Shown here: piece after piece, positions 8,109-17,347 of the stretch
Layout of the letters: each line of letters starts with the position of its first letter
How positions within the stretch are numbered: position 1 is the stretch's first letter
Notes under the pieces: generated by a model
What the model was told of the DNA's origin: nothing
What the model saw: the letters and a program-made list of their open reading frames with translations, nothing else
Databases searched by the model: none
Assembly: GCA_018054455.1 (NCBI GenBank)
Contig: JAGPJL010000007.1
Location: forward strand, 1-43,283
Reading direction: 5' to 3'
Source of the DNA: Parabacteroides sp.
GTDB lineage: Bacteria > Bacteroidota > Bacteroidia > Bacteroidales > Tannerellaceae
DNA: 43,283 nt
Translations under genes and position numbers: made by a program

Positions 8109-9899
8109 ATGAAGAAAATGAATAAAATAAAATATATTTTTCTTAGTGCGTTTGCAGCTTTGATACTCAATAGCTGTGACTCACTGGATATTGAAAATAC
8201 GACAAGCTATGATGCTAATCTGGTTTGGAACGATGATGCATTGGCTACCGCTTATGTTACCAATTTGTATGCAAATGTATTTGACAACTGGTCTTGTTCT
8301 GCAGATTATGCTTCTGAACAGGTTCACGGGATGCCATTCTATGATACGTCGATTACTTTGACAAGCGGAAATTTTAAGAAGTTTGACTATACAACGATTC
8401 GTTTGATTAATGAAGCAATTGTAAAGATTGAAGCTGGTGGCCTTGATCAATCTGTAAAAGATGAACTTCTGGGACAGGTATACTTTATGAGAGCTTATGT
8501 TTACTCGGATATGGTATTTTATCACGGAGGAATACCTTACATCACTGTACCTCAGGATAAAGACAAAGATGATCTGTATGTTTCCAGAAACTCAACAGCA
8601 GAATGCTTCAACTTCCTGATTGCCGACCTGGATAAGGCTATCTCTATGCTTCCCGAAAAAGTTTCCGGAGCTTCTAGTGAATACGGACGAATTGACCAAT
8701 GCTTTGCAAAAGCTTACAAAGCAAAGGTGTTGCTGTACAAAGCATCTCCTCAGTTCAATCCAAAGAGTATGTATACCAACAGCCATTGGCAAGAAGCTTA
8801 TGAAGCGGCAAAAACTGCCTATGAATTTTGCGTGAATAAGGGTGCTGCTTTGACGCCAAGTTACAGCGATATTTGGTTACAGGAAAAGGGTGACGAAGTA
8901 GTTTTTGCTGTTGTTAACTCTTATCCGAACAAAGTAGCATACTGGGATTATTATGTACGTCCGGGATCTCTAAGCCGTAGTACAGCACAGAATCCTCCGA
9001 CATGGAATCTTGTAAAAGCATTTCCGATGCTTGATGGTAAATCCTACAACGATCCGACGGGTAAGTATTATGTAGGAACTGAAGCTGATTTACTACAAAG
9101 TTTTTGGAAAAACAGAGATCCTCGTTTTGCAAGTTCCATCCTTTATAATGGAGATCTTTATCCTGTTCAAGGTACAAAAAGTGGTTACCGCCAATATACA
9201 GCATTGGGTATAGCCGATCAGGATGATTCTTACGGAACGAATCCGAAAGCAGGGGTAAATGCTACAAACAACGACTTTAATACAGGGTTTTTTGTTCGTA
9301 AGGGTTCTGACTTATCTTTATCGCAGGATTTGGTTGCCACATATAGTATAGACTATATTTTGATGCGTTTTGCCGAAGTGATGCTAACTTATGCTGAAAC
9401 TGCCAATGAAACCGGTCACCAGGATGTAGCTTTGGAAATGTTGAAACAGATCCGTAAACGTGCCGGTATCGAAGCCGGTAGTGATAACATGTATGGTATT
9501 GCCGGTACAGATCGTGAAACACTTCGTAAAGCTATTCTGGACGAGCGTAATGTTGAGTTTTGCTTTGAAGGACATCGTTTCATGGATTTACGTCGTACCC
9601 GCAACATGATGAAATTAAATGGTCTTGAAAAATTTGGAGTTGAAGCGATTGCGATTAATGCGGACGGAACGGATATGAACTTGAACGAAGCAAAGGAAAA
9701 AGCAGTAAAATTCGAGTTAAAACCTGAAAATTTCCGTTATAAATTGCAGCAGGTTCCTCTGAGCAAGAATTCTGAAAAGCAATTCCTGGTTAAAGAATCC
9801 TACTATTTCTTCCCGATTCAGCAATCTAAAATTGATGAAAACCAAAATCTTCAGCAGAACATTGACTGGGGTGGAACATTTAATCCGGCTTTGGAGTAG
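8109..9899 (+). CDS. SusD/RagB-family glycan-binding lipoprotein
   Basis: A 596-residue surface lipoprotein paired with SusC, beginning 11 bases after its stop. Signal peptide with lipobox LNSC (Cys23) followed by DSLDIE, an acidic start typical of surface-exposed lipoproteins in this phylum. The SusD-like N-terminal part includes LGQVYFMRAYVYSDMVFYHG, the conserved RAYVY TPR-like helix. The C-terminal RagB/SusD part holds YAETANETG, LLKQIRKRAGI-type and ILDERNVEFCFEGHRFMDLRR, all hallmark motifs. It covers the SusC barrel and captures ligand. The binding specificity cannot be read from the sequence. A terminator follows, closing the sigma/anti-sigma/SusCD unit. Confidence 0.97.
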   Translation: MKKMNKIKYIFLSAFAALILNSCDSLDIENTTSYDANLVWNDDALATAYVTNLYANVFDNWSCSADYASEQVHGMPFYDTSITLTSGNFKKFDYTTIRLINEAIVKIEAGGLDQSVKDELLGQVYFMRAYVYSDMVFYHGGIPYITVPQDKDKDDLYVSRNSTAECFNFLIADLDKAISMLPEKVSGASSEYGRIDQCFAKAYKAKVLLYKASPQFNPKSMYTNSHWQEAYEAAKTAYEFCVNKGAALTPSYSDIWLQEKGDEVVFAVVNSYPNKVAYWDYYVRPGSLSRSTAQNPPTWNLVKAFPMLDGKSYNDPTGKYYVGTEADLLQSFWKNRDPRFASSILYNGDLYPVQGTKSGYRQYTALGIADQDDSYGTNPKAGVNATNNDFNTGFFVRKGSDLSLSQDLVATYSIDYILMRFAEVMLTYAETANETGHQDVALEMLKQIRKRAGIEAGSDNMYGIAGTDRETLRKAILDERNVEFCFEGHRFMDLRRTRNMMKLNGLEKFGVEAIAINADGTDMNLNEAKEKAVKFELKPENFRYKLQQVPLSKNSEKQFLVKESYYFFPIQQSKIDENQNLQQNIDWGGTFNPALE

Positions 9900-9922
9900 T
9901 CTGACCGGGTTTTAATTAATAG

Positions 9923-9960
9923 CAAAAGAAGCGGTCTGTTATGCGGACAGCTTCTTTTGT
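9923..9960 (+). terminator. Terminator after susD
   Basis: CAAAAGAAGC (9923-9932) pairs with GCTTCTTTTG (9950-9959), with an inner 5-bp stem (9934-9938 with 9944-9948, including one G-U pair) and a 5-nt loop. It ends susCD transcription 24 bases past the stop. Confidence 0.82.
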
Positions 9961-10192
9961 TTATTAGGCTTGATTGAAGTAAGTAAAAGCAAAAGAATAA
10001 TATATTCGGTCGAAAAAGTTCCCGGTTTGAGTATTTTTTAATGAAAATACCGTTATATAGGGAAAGCTGTAAGATGAGTTCATATTATTAATACAGCTAA
10101 AAATTAAGTAATTTGAACGATATTTTTGTAATAACAACATTTATAGTGTTCTTTATGATAATAAACAGAATGGAATTATTAAATATAATATC
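9961..10192 (+). other. Gene-free AT-rich spacer between susD and the dehydrogenase gene
   Basis: The 338-base gap after susD holds the terminator at its left end and a promoter motif at its right end. Between them I see no convincing ORF. A weak 7-bp AT-rich hairpin (10031-10037 with 10044-10050) is the only structure noticed. Confidence 0.6.
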
Positions 10193-10200
10193 TAATTTTG
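10193..10200 (+). promoter_or_regulatory. -7 promoter element of the Gfo/Idh/MocA gene
   Basis: TAATTTTG matches TAnnTTTG, 38 bases before the ATG at 10238. It suggests that the dehydrogenase/DUF1080 pair is transcribed separately from susCD. No clear -33 element. Confidence 0.55.
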
Positions 10201-10237
10201 CAAGTGTTAAAACTTATAGTCTAACATATTTCATACT

Positions 10238-11494
10238 ATGAAAACAAACAGAAGAGATTTCTTAAAGACTCTGGGAGGTGTTGCGGCATTTTCAATTGTA
10301 CCGCGACATGTACTGGGGAATGGGTTTATTGCCCCAAGTGATCAACTAACAAAAGGTATTATAGGTACTGGTGGAATGGGACGTGGTCATGTTGACTACG
10401 AGGGTACCCGTTTGGTGGCCGTTTGCGATGTTGATAAGAATCATTTGGAACTAGGTAAAAATCTTGTAAAAGACAGGATTGCAGCTTATACTGATTTCCG
10501 TGATTTGATTTTAGATAAAAATGTGGATATTGTGCATATTGCTACTCCTCCTCACTGGCATGGAATTATGTCGGTCGAAGCAGCTAAAGCAGGTAAGGAT
10601 ATATGGTGTGAAAAACCAATGACCCGTACCATTGGCGAAGGAAAACGTGTGATGGAGGCTGTAAAGCAATATGGTAATATGTTCCGTCTGAATACATGGT
10701 TCCGCTTCAAAGATCCTTTCTATGGATTGGGAACTCCTGTTAAGCCGCTCAAGAAGCTTGTTCAGAGTGGTATGTTGGGTTGGCCTTTAAAAGTAACCAT
10801 AAGCAAACATACTGGTTTTGACTGGAAATTTTACTGGGTTGGTAAAGAATACCTTGAACCACAACGTGTGCCTGCAGAGCTTGATTACGATATGTGGTTA
10901 GGCCCGGCTCCTTTCAAACCTTACAATGAGCATCGTGTTCATCAGACTTTTCGCGGTTACTGGGATTATGATGGCGGTGGACTAGGGGATATGGGACAAC
11001 ATTATATTGACCCGGTTCAATATTTCTTAGGAAAAGACCATACTAGCCCTGTTAAAGTTGAAGTAGACGCTCCGCAACAACATCCTGATGCTGTTGGTAC
11101 ATGGCGTTCTATTACTTATACATACGAAGACGGATGTCAGATTGTGCTTTGGGGTGGCGATTACGGAGATCCAAATACACCGTATATTGCCGGTCCTAAT
11201 GGAAATGTTTATAAGAACTTTGTTTGTGATATTCCTAACTGGGAAAAGAAGTTGGCAGATTATCCCGAACCAGAACCACAGATAACAGAATTCCTTACCA
11301 GCGTAAAAACTCGTCAGAAATTTGCATTGAACGAACAGAACGGATTCCGTTCGGCAACCATTGTAAATATGGGAGCTGTGGCATTGCGTTTGAACCGGAC
11401 TTTGCAATTTGATCCGGTGAAGCTTGAGTTTATTAACGACGAAGCCGCTAATCGTTTGCTGGATCAGCCGATGCGCGCACCTTGGAATATTTAA
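10238..11494 (+). CDS. Tat-exported Gfo/Idh/MocA-family oxidoreductase
   Basis: A 418-residue NAD(P)-dependent sugar dehydrogenase of the Gfo/Idh/MocA family. The N-terminus has a twin-arginine motif (N-R-R-D-F-L-K, residues 4-10) followed by a mildly hydrophobic stretch, so it is likely exported folded with its cofactor to the periplasm. The Rossmann fold starts near residue 40 with GTGGMG (43-48). The family motif EKP is at 125-127, and the C-terminal substrate domain contains GDMGQHYIDP with the expected catalytic-type His. Relatives oxidise sugars at C3 or handle 3-keto-sugars. A gene for a DUF1080 protein begins 20 bases downstream, and that partnership supports a role in 3-keto-glycoside metabolism. 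The exact substrate and reaction are not determinable here. Confidence 0.93.
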   Translation: MKTNRRDFLKTLGGVAAFSIVPRHVLGNGFIAPSDQLTKGIIGTGGMGRGHVDYEGTRLVAVCDVDKNHLELGKNLVKDRIAAYTDFRDLILDKNVDIVHIATPPHWHGIMSVEAAKAGKDIWCEKPMTRTIGEGKRVMEAVKQYGNMFRLNTWFRFKDPFYGLGTPVKPLKKLVQSGMLGWPLKVTISKHTGFDWKFYWVGKEYLEPQRVPAELDYDMWLGPAPFKPYNEHRVHQTFRGYWDYDGGGLGDMGQHYIDPVQYFLGKDHTSPVKVEVDAPQQHPDAVGTWRSITYTYEDGCQIVLWGGDYGDPNTPYIAGPNGNVYKNFVCDIPNWEKKLADYPEPEPQITEFLTSVKTRQKFALNEQNGFRSATIVNMGAVALRLNRTLQFDPVKLEFINDEAANRLLDQPMRAPWNI

Positions 11495-11514
11495 TCTTAT
11501 TAATTGAATCCTAG

Positions 11515-14500
11515 ATGAAAAAAATATATTTACCAATAGGTGCCTTGTTATTATCAGCCTCATTGTGGGCTCAGCAGCCTCAGGGCAGAACGGCAAGCAC
11601 TATTGTAGCTGATGTTTTGGCACAGATGCCTGCTCAACAACAGGCCGAATACAATAAAATGCTGGAATCTCTTAGTTCTTCGGGTGAAGAGGGGGTGACT
11701 ATGCTTGTTAAAATGATCAATGAGCCAGGCAAAGGAAGTAATGCACAGGTAGATTATGCCCTGAGTGGGCTGACATACTATGTAATGGCTACCGGAAAAG
11801 AGGAAGCTCGGTTAACAACTGCCAAAGCTTATGCAAAGGCATTGGATATGGTTTCGGATCGTGAAATGAAGGCCTTTATAATCCGTCAGCTTCAGTTTCT
11901 TGGAAAAGAAGAAAGTATTCCTGTTTTAACAAAATATCTTTCTCAGGAAAACCTTGCTGGTCCTGCTACCCGGGCTTTAGTAGCTATAAATTCAGACAAA
12001 GCAGACCTTGCACTTACAGAAGCGCTTAAAAACACAAAGTCGAACGTAACGATACAGAAAGATATCGTGCTGGCGATTGCCGAAGCGGATGCTTCCGGTG
12101 CAGAGCAAGCAATTAAAGACTTGTTGAACAGTCCTGATGAAAATACGAGGAAAGTTGCCCTTTATGCGCTTAGTCAGATTGGCTCGGTTGGTTCTTTGAG
12201 TACCTTGGGTGATTTGGCTGCAAAGTCAGGCTATTCCATGGAGAAAACTGGAGCAAACGAAGCTTACATTGCGTTGATTAAGAAGCTGGCTAACCAAGGT
12301 GATACAAAAGTTGCCGAGAGTGCTGCTTCCGATTTGATGACCAAAGCAACAAAGGCCGGTAAAACTCAGACACGAGATGCAGCCCTCGAAATACTTGTTT
12401 CCATTCAAAAAGAAAAAGGATTAAAACTTATCCTTGATGCCTTGAAAGATGATTCAAAAGAATATAGAAACGCAGCGCTTTCCTATGCTTCAGGTATAGT
12501 TAGTGATCCGGTTTATATCGAACTGATCAAGGCAATGGACAAGGCTAAACCTGCACCAAAAACGGATGTGCTAAACTGGATTGCCAGTCAGTGCCAGTGT
12601 CCGGTTCAGAAAGAAAATCTTCGAAAATTGATGATTCGTTTCGATTTGCCGGCAATTGATTTAATTCGCAAGCAATTAAAAAATAATGACTACGATGTAA
12701 AAGAGGCTACAGTTTGGGCGCTGGTTAAGCTGGGAGATCCCAATACAATAGGAGATATCGCAGCCTTGTTAAACTCTAAAGACCCTAAAGTGGTAGCTCT
12801 TGCCCAGCAGGGACTCGCATCCTTTAAAGGAGATATTTCTCCCTCTGTTTCTCGTGTAATGGACAAAGCTCCTGATACAGGGAAGGTTGCCGCTGTTGAA
12901 TTGTTGTCGTTACGTAAATCTGCTATTCATCTTAATTCTGTACTGGCTCAGACAAAGTCGGCCGATGCGGATGTTAAAACAGCTGCTTATGAAGCGTTGA
13001 AGAATGTAGTAGAAGAAAAAGATTTCACCAATATGTGTGGTATGCTTGAAACGGCCGATGCCGCGACAATCACACCTCTTCAGCAGGCTGTAATTGCTTC
13101 TATCTCCGAAATGTCTAAAGAAGCTCAGGTTTCTTCCGTTCTTAACCGGATGAATCTGGCCGGAGAGAATAAAAAGCATCTTTATTATGTTGTGTTGGCT
13201 CAAACAGGAGACAATAAGGCCCTTTCAATTATCTCTGAAGGGTTTGCCAAAGGTCAGGGAGCAGCCAAGGATGCTGCATTTGAAGCGCTTTTGAGCTGCA
13301 AAGGACTGGAAGCTGCTGATGCGCTTTACGATATTTGCAAATCTGCATCGGCTTCATCTTATTCAGATCGCGCATTAACGGCCTATGTTAAATTGGTTTC
13401 CAATCCTGCTTATACAGGAGAGAACAGATTGATCCGTTTGCGTAAAGCTATGGAAATTGCTGACAATGATACACAGAAAGTAGCAATTCTTCGTCAGATT
13501 GAGCGCACAGGTACTTATCTTGGTATGCTTTACGCCGGAGAATTTCTGGATCAGAAACCTTTGCAACAAGCTGCAGCAAATGCTGTCATGAATATTGCTT
13601 TAGGAAATAAGTCATTTACAGGTCAGAATGTGAAAGCACTTCTAAATAAAGTTAAGAGTGTGCTCGACAATCCAGATGCTGGTTATCAGAAACAAGCAAT
13701 TCAGAAACATCTGGATGAAATGGCTGACGTAACAGGTTTTGTTTCATTATTTAATGGAAAAGATCTTTCAGGCTGGAAAGGATTGGTTAAGAACCCAATT
13801 GAACGCTCGAAGATGAAACCTGCAGAGTTAGCAAAAGAACAGGTTAAAGCCGACGAACTGGCAAAAAATACATGGACTGCAACAGATGGTTTGCTTGTTT
13901 TTAATGGAAAGGGTGATAATCTTTGTACAGAAAAGCCTTACGGCGATTTTGAAATGTATGTGGATTGGATGCTTGATCCTGCTGGTCCTGAAGCTGATGC
14001 TGGTATTTATTTACGTGGTACGCCTCAGGTACAGATTTGGGATACATCGAGGGTTAACGTTGGTGCTCAGGTTGGATCAGGTGGTTTATATAACAACCAG
14101 GTAAATCCGAGCAAACCTTTAAAAGTGGCTGATAATAAACTTGGAGAATGGAATTCTTTCTATATTAAAATGGTTGGCGACCGTGTAACGGTTTATCTTA
14201 ATGGAGATTTGGTTGTAGACAATGTTATGCTAGAAAACTATTGGGATCGTAGCCTGCCTATTTTCCCAACAGAACAGATCGAGCTTCAGGCGCATGGAAG
14301 CAAAGTTAGCTACCGTAATATCTATGTGAAGGAATTGGAACGCCCTGAAGCATTCCAGTTATCTGCAGCCGAAAAGAAAGAAGGCTATAAAATTTTGTTT
14401 GATGGAACAAACATGCACGCATGGACAGGTAATACAGTTGATTATTCAATAGAAGATGGAGCAATTTCTATGAATCCGAGCAAAAGCTTTGGTGGTAATC

Positions 14501-14958
14501 TGTACACAAAAGATGAATACAAAGATTTTGTATACCGTTTCGAGTTTCAGTTAACTCCAGGCGCTAACAACGGGCTCGGTATCCGTACTCCAATGGAGGG
14601 TGATGCTGCCTACGTAGGTATGGAGCTGCAAATACTAGATAGCGAACATCCAATTTATAAAGATCTTCACGAATATCAGTATCATGGTTCTGTTTATGGT
14701 ATTATTCCTGCTAAGAGAGGTTTTCTGAAACCTACAGGCGAATGGAACTATCAGGAAGTGATTGCTAAAGGGAATCATATTAAGATAACATTGAATGGTA
14801 CTGTAATTGTTGATGGCGACATCAAAGAGGCGACTAAAAATGGTACGCCTGATAAAAAACAGCATCCTGGATTGTTCAACGAAAAGGGTCATATTGGATT
14901 CTTAGGTCACGGTTCGCCGGTTAAATTCCGAAATATCCGTATCAAGGAATTGAAATAA
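11515..14958 (+). CDS. HEAT-repeat protein with two C-terminal DUF1080 (3-keto-glycoside-active) domains
   Basis: A 1147-residue secreted protein (signal peptide ending near SLWAQ, residue ~19). Residues about 50-735 are alpha-helical HEAT/armadillo-like repeats, for example NTRKVALYALSQIGSVGSL and YDVKEATVWALVKLGDPNT. Two DUF1080 domains follow: the first at about 741-943 (FVSLFNGKDLSGWKG, DAGIYLRGTPQVQIWD, RNIYVKELE) and the second at about 955-1147 (YKILFDGTNMHAW, GLGIRTPMEGDAAYVGMELQ, FRNIRIKELK). DUF1080 (PF06439, 3-keto-disaccharide hydrolase) folds as a concanavalin-like jelly roll, and characterised members cleave 3-keto-glycosides. It sits in an operon with the Gfo/Idh/MocA dehydrogenase, so the pair may oxidise then cleave a glycoside in the periplasm. 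The HEAT array may be a scaffold or binding platform. Function is inferred from family and context. Confidence 0.9.
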   Translation: MKKIYLPIGALLLSASLWAQQPQGRTASTIVADVLAQMPAQQQAEYNKMLESLSSSGEEGVTMLVKMINEPGKGSNAQVDYALSGLTYYVMATGKEEARLTTAKAYAKALDMVSDREMKAFIIRQLQFLGKEESIPVLTKYLSQENLAGPATRALVAINSDKADLALTEALKNTKSNVTIQKDIVLAIAEADASGAEQAIKDLLNSPDENTRKVALYALSQIGSVGSLSTLGDLAAKSGYSMEKTGANEAYIALIKKLANQGDTKVAESAASDLMTKATKAGKTQTRDAALEILVSIQKEKGLKLILDALKDDSKEYRNAALSYASGIVSDPVYIELIKAMDKAKPAPKTDVLNWIASQCQCPVQKENLRKLMIRFDLPAIDLIRKQLKNNDYDVKEATVWALVKLGDPNTIGDIAALLNSKDPKVVALAQQGLASFKGDISPSVSRVMDKAPDTGKVAAVELLSLRKSAIHLNSVLAQTKSADADVKTAAYEALKNVVEEKDFTNMCGMLETADAATITPLQQAVIASISEMSKEAQVSSVLNRMNLAGENKKHLYYVVLAQTGDNKALSIISEGFAKGQGAAKDAAFEALLSCKGLEAADALYDICKSASASSYSDRALTAYVKLVSNPAYTGENRLIRLRKAMEIADNDTQKVAILRQIERTGTYLGMLYAGEFLDQKPLQQAAANAVMNIALGNKSFTGQNVKALLNKVKSVLDNPDAGYQKQAIQKHLDEMADVTGFVSLFNGKDLSGWKGLVKNPIERSKMKPAELAKEQVKADELAKNTWTATDGLLVFNGKGDNLCTEKPYGDFEMYVDWMLDPAGPEADAGIYLRGTPQVQIWDTSRVNVGAQVGSGGLYNNQVNPSKPLKVADNKLGEWNSFYIKMVGDRVTVYLNGDLVVDNVMLENYWDRSLPIFPTEQIELQAHGSKVSYRNIYVKELERPEAFQLSAAEKKEGYKILFDGTNMHAWTGNTVDYSIEDGAISMNPSKSFGGNLYTKDEYKDFVYRFEFQLTPGANNGLGIRTPMEGDAAYVGMELQILDSEHPIYKDLHEYQYHGSVYGIIPAKRGFLKPTGEWNYQEVIAKGNHIKITLNGTVIVDGDIKEATKNGTPDKKQHPGLFNEKGHIGFLGHGSPVKFRNIRIKELK

Positions 14959-14982
14959 GTAAACACCTTTAATAGGATAGAG

Positions 14983-15024
14983 TAAGAGGGGGTTCGATCA
15001 TTAGATCGGGCTCCCTTATTTTTT
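14983..15024 (+). terminator. Terminator after the HEAT-DUF1080 gene
   Basis: An imperfect stem of about 15 bp (14983-14999 with 15004-15018, with G-U pairs and one bulge), a short loop and a T-rich tail at 15019-15024. Confidence 0.85.
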
Positions 15025-15025
15025 A

Positions 15026-15041
15026 TACCATGATCATGGTA
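15026..15041. promoter_or_regulatory. Perfect 16-bp palindrome upstream of metY, candidate operator
   Basis: TACCATGATCATGGTA is a perfect inverted repeat. A second partial palindrome, CCATTTAATGG, follows at 15051-15061. Both lie just upstream of the metY -7 element (15088-15095), the usual place for a repressor or activator site. The regulator is not known. Confidence 0.45.
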
Positions 15042-15087
15042 GGAAATATGCCATTTAATGGTGATAGATGATCCCGCTTGTCATCTC

Positions 15088-15095
15088 TATCTTTG
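15088..15095 (+). promoter_or_regulatory. -7 promoter element of metY
   Basis: TATCTTTG matches TAnnTTTG, 34 bases before the ATG at 15129. No clear -33 element. Confidence 0.6.
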
Positions 15096-15119
15096 CTAAA
15101 GAATCAATCAATAAAATAA

Positions 15120-16430
<1,311 letters not shown>

Positions 16431-16445
16431 TCTTTATTTAAAACA

Positions 16446-16494
16446 AAGAAGTTTCTTTTGCTGTCCTTTACAGACAGATCAAAAGAAACTTCTT
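16446..16494. terminator. Bidirectional terminator between metY and the MarC gene
   Basis: A 15-bp perfect stem, 16446-16460 with 16480-16494 (AAGAAGTTTCTTTTG and its complement), extended by an inner CTGTC/GACAG stem. It lies between two converging genes; T-rich on both outer sides. Confidence 0.85.
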
Positions 16495-16516
16495 ATTTTA
16501 AATTATGTTTGTTTTA

Positions 16517-17107
16517 TCAAAGACTACCAATCAATGAAGTGAGGTTAGCTGTAATAAGTCTTACTGCAATAGCAAGTAAAATAATTCCGAAGAACTTACG
16601 CATTACATAAATACCGCTTTTTCCAAAGAACTTCTCAACTACATACACTTTCTTAAGAACGATGTATACAACAACCATATTTAATGCTACAGCAATGATT
16701 ATGTTGAGCAAGTTATATTCGGCACGTAACGAGAGAAGTGTAGTAAAAGATGCAGCACCTGCAATCAAAGGAAATACTAGTGGGACAATCGTTGCAGTTC
16801 CTCCCGGACTATCGTTTTTGAATATTTCAATATTAAAAATCATTTCTACAGCCAAAACGAAGAGTACGAGTCCTCCAGCTACGGCAAAAGAAGAGATATC
16901 CACTTGAAACAAGGATAGAAGCGCTTGTCCTACAAATAGAAAAGCCACTAGAATGACGAAAGAGATCATGGCAGCCTTTCCTGCCTCGAAGGTCTGGTCT
17001 TTCTGTTCCAGACTAATAATAATGGGAATGGCTCCCAAAATATCAATCACTGCAAATAGTACAACAAAGGCACTGAATACTTCTTTAAAACTGAAAAACA
17101 AGTCCAT
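16517..17107 (-). CDS. MarC-family (UPF0056) integral membrane protein
   Basis: A 196-residue polytopic inner membrane protein with about six hydrophobic helices. The first is FVVLFAVIDILGAIPIII, carrying the FAVIDxLGxIPI signature of the MarC/UPF0056 family. The second half contains PLVFPLIAGAASFTTLLSL, matching the family P-L-x-x-P-x-x-x-G-P/A-A-x-x-T motif. Some members have been proposed as small-neutral-amino-acid transporters, but the physiological role of the family is unsettled. The start ATG at 17107 leads directly into the first helix. It converges on metY and has its own upstream promoter motif, so no pathway link is implied. Confidence 0.9.
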   Translation of the reverse strand: MDLFFSFKEVFSAFVVLFAVIDILGAIPIIISLEQKDQTFEAGKAAMISFVILVAFLFVGQALLSLFQVDISSFAVAGGLVLFVLAVEMIFNIEIFKNDSPGGTATIVPLVFPLIAGAASFTTLLSLRAEYNLLNIIIAVALNMVVVYIVLKKVYVVEKFFGKSGIYVMRKFFGIILLAIAVRLITANLTSLIGSL

Positions 17108-17190
17108 TTGGCTTAAAATTAAACTGTTATTACCTCGGTATAATGTAAATCAACTCTTTTTTCTTTAAAATGAATATATCATTTTGTCTG

Positions 17191-17198
17191 CAAAGTTA
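17191..17198 (-). promoter_or_regulatory. -7 promoter element of the MarC-family gene
   Basis: On the minus strand TAACTTTG matches TAnnTTTG, about 84 bases upstream of the ATG. No clear -33 element. Confidence 0.5.
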
Positions 17199-17300
17199 TA
17201 AAAAATTAGCATAATGTAAATAATATTTACAAAATCCGTGGTTGATTTCTGAAGTTTGACGAGATAATTGTAAGAGAAGATTCTGTTTTAAGGAATTAAA

Positions 17301-17341
17301 ACTCCCGAATAAAATCCTTTGGACGAATTATATTCGGGAGT
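17301..17341 (-). terminator. Terminator of the maturase/tldD/tldE operon
   Basis: ACTCCCGAATA (17301-17311) pairs with TATTCGGGAGT (17331-17341), and a small TCC/GGA stem lies in the loop. On the minus strand a TTTTAATT run follows. It sits 7 bases past the tldE stop. Confidence 0.8.
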
Positions 17342-17347
17342 TAATAA

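Noticed and set aside
11027..11596. 189-residue minus-strand ORF spanning the end of the Gfo/Idh/MocA gene
   Set aside because: It is antisense to a well-supported gene and crosses the operon junction. Its composition is not protein-like (many Cys, Ile and His without motifs).
14988..15015. GGTTCGATC resembling a tRNA T-loop
   Set aside because: No acceptor, D or anticodon arms surround it; the bases form the stem of a terminator.
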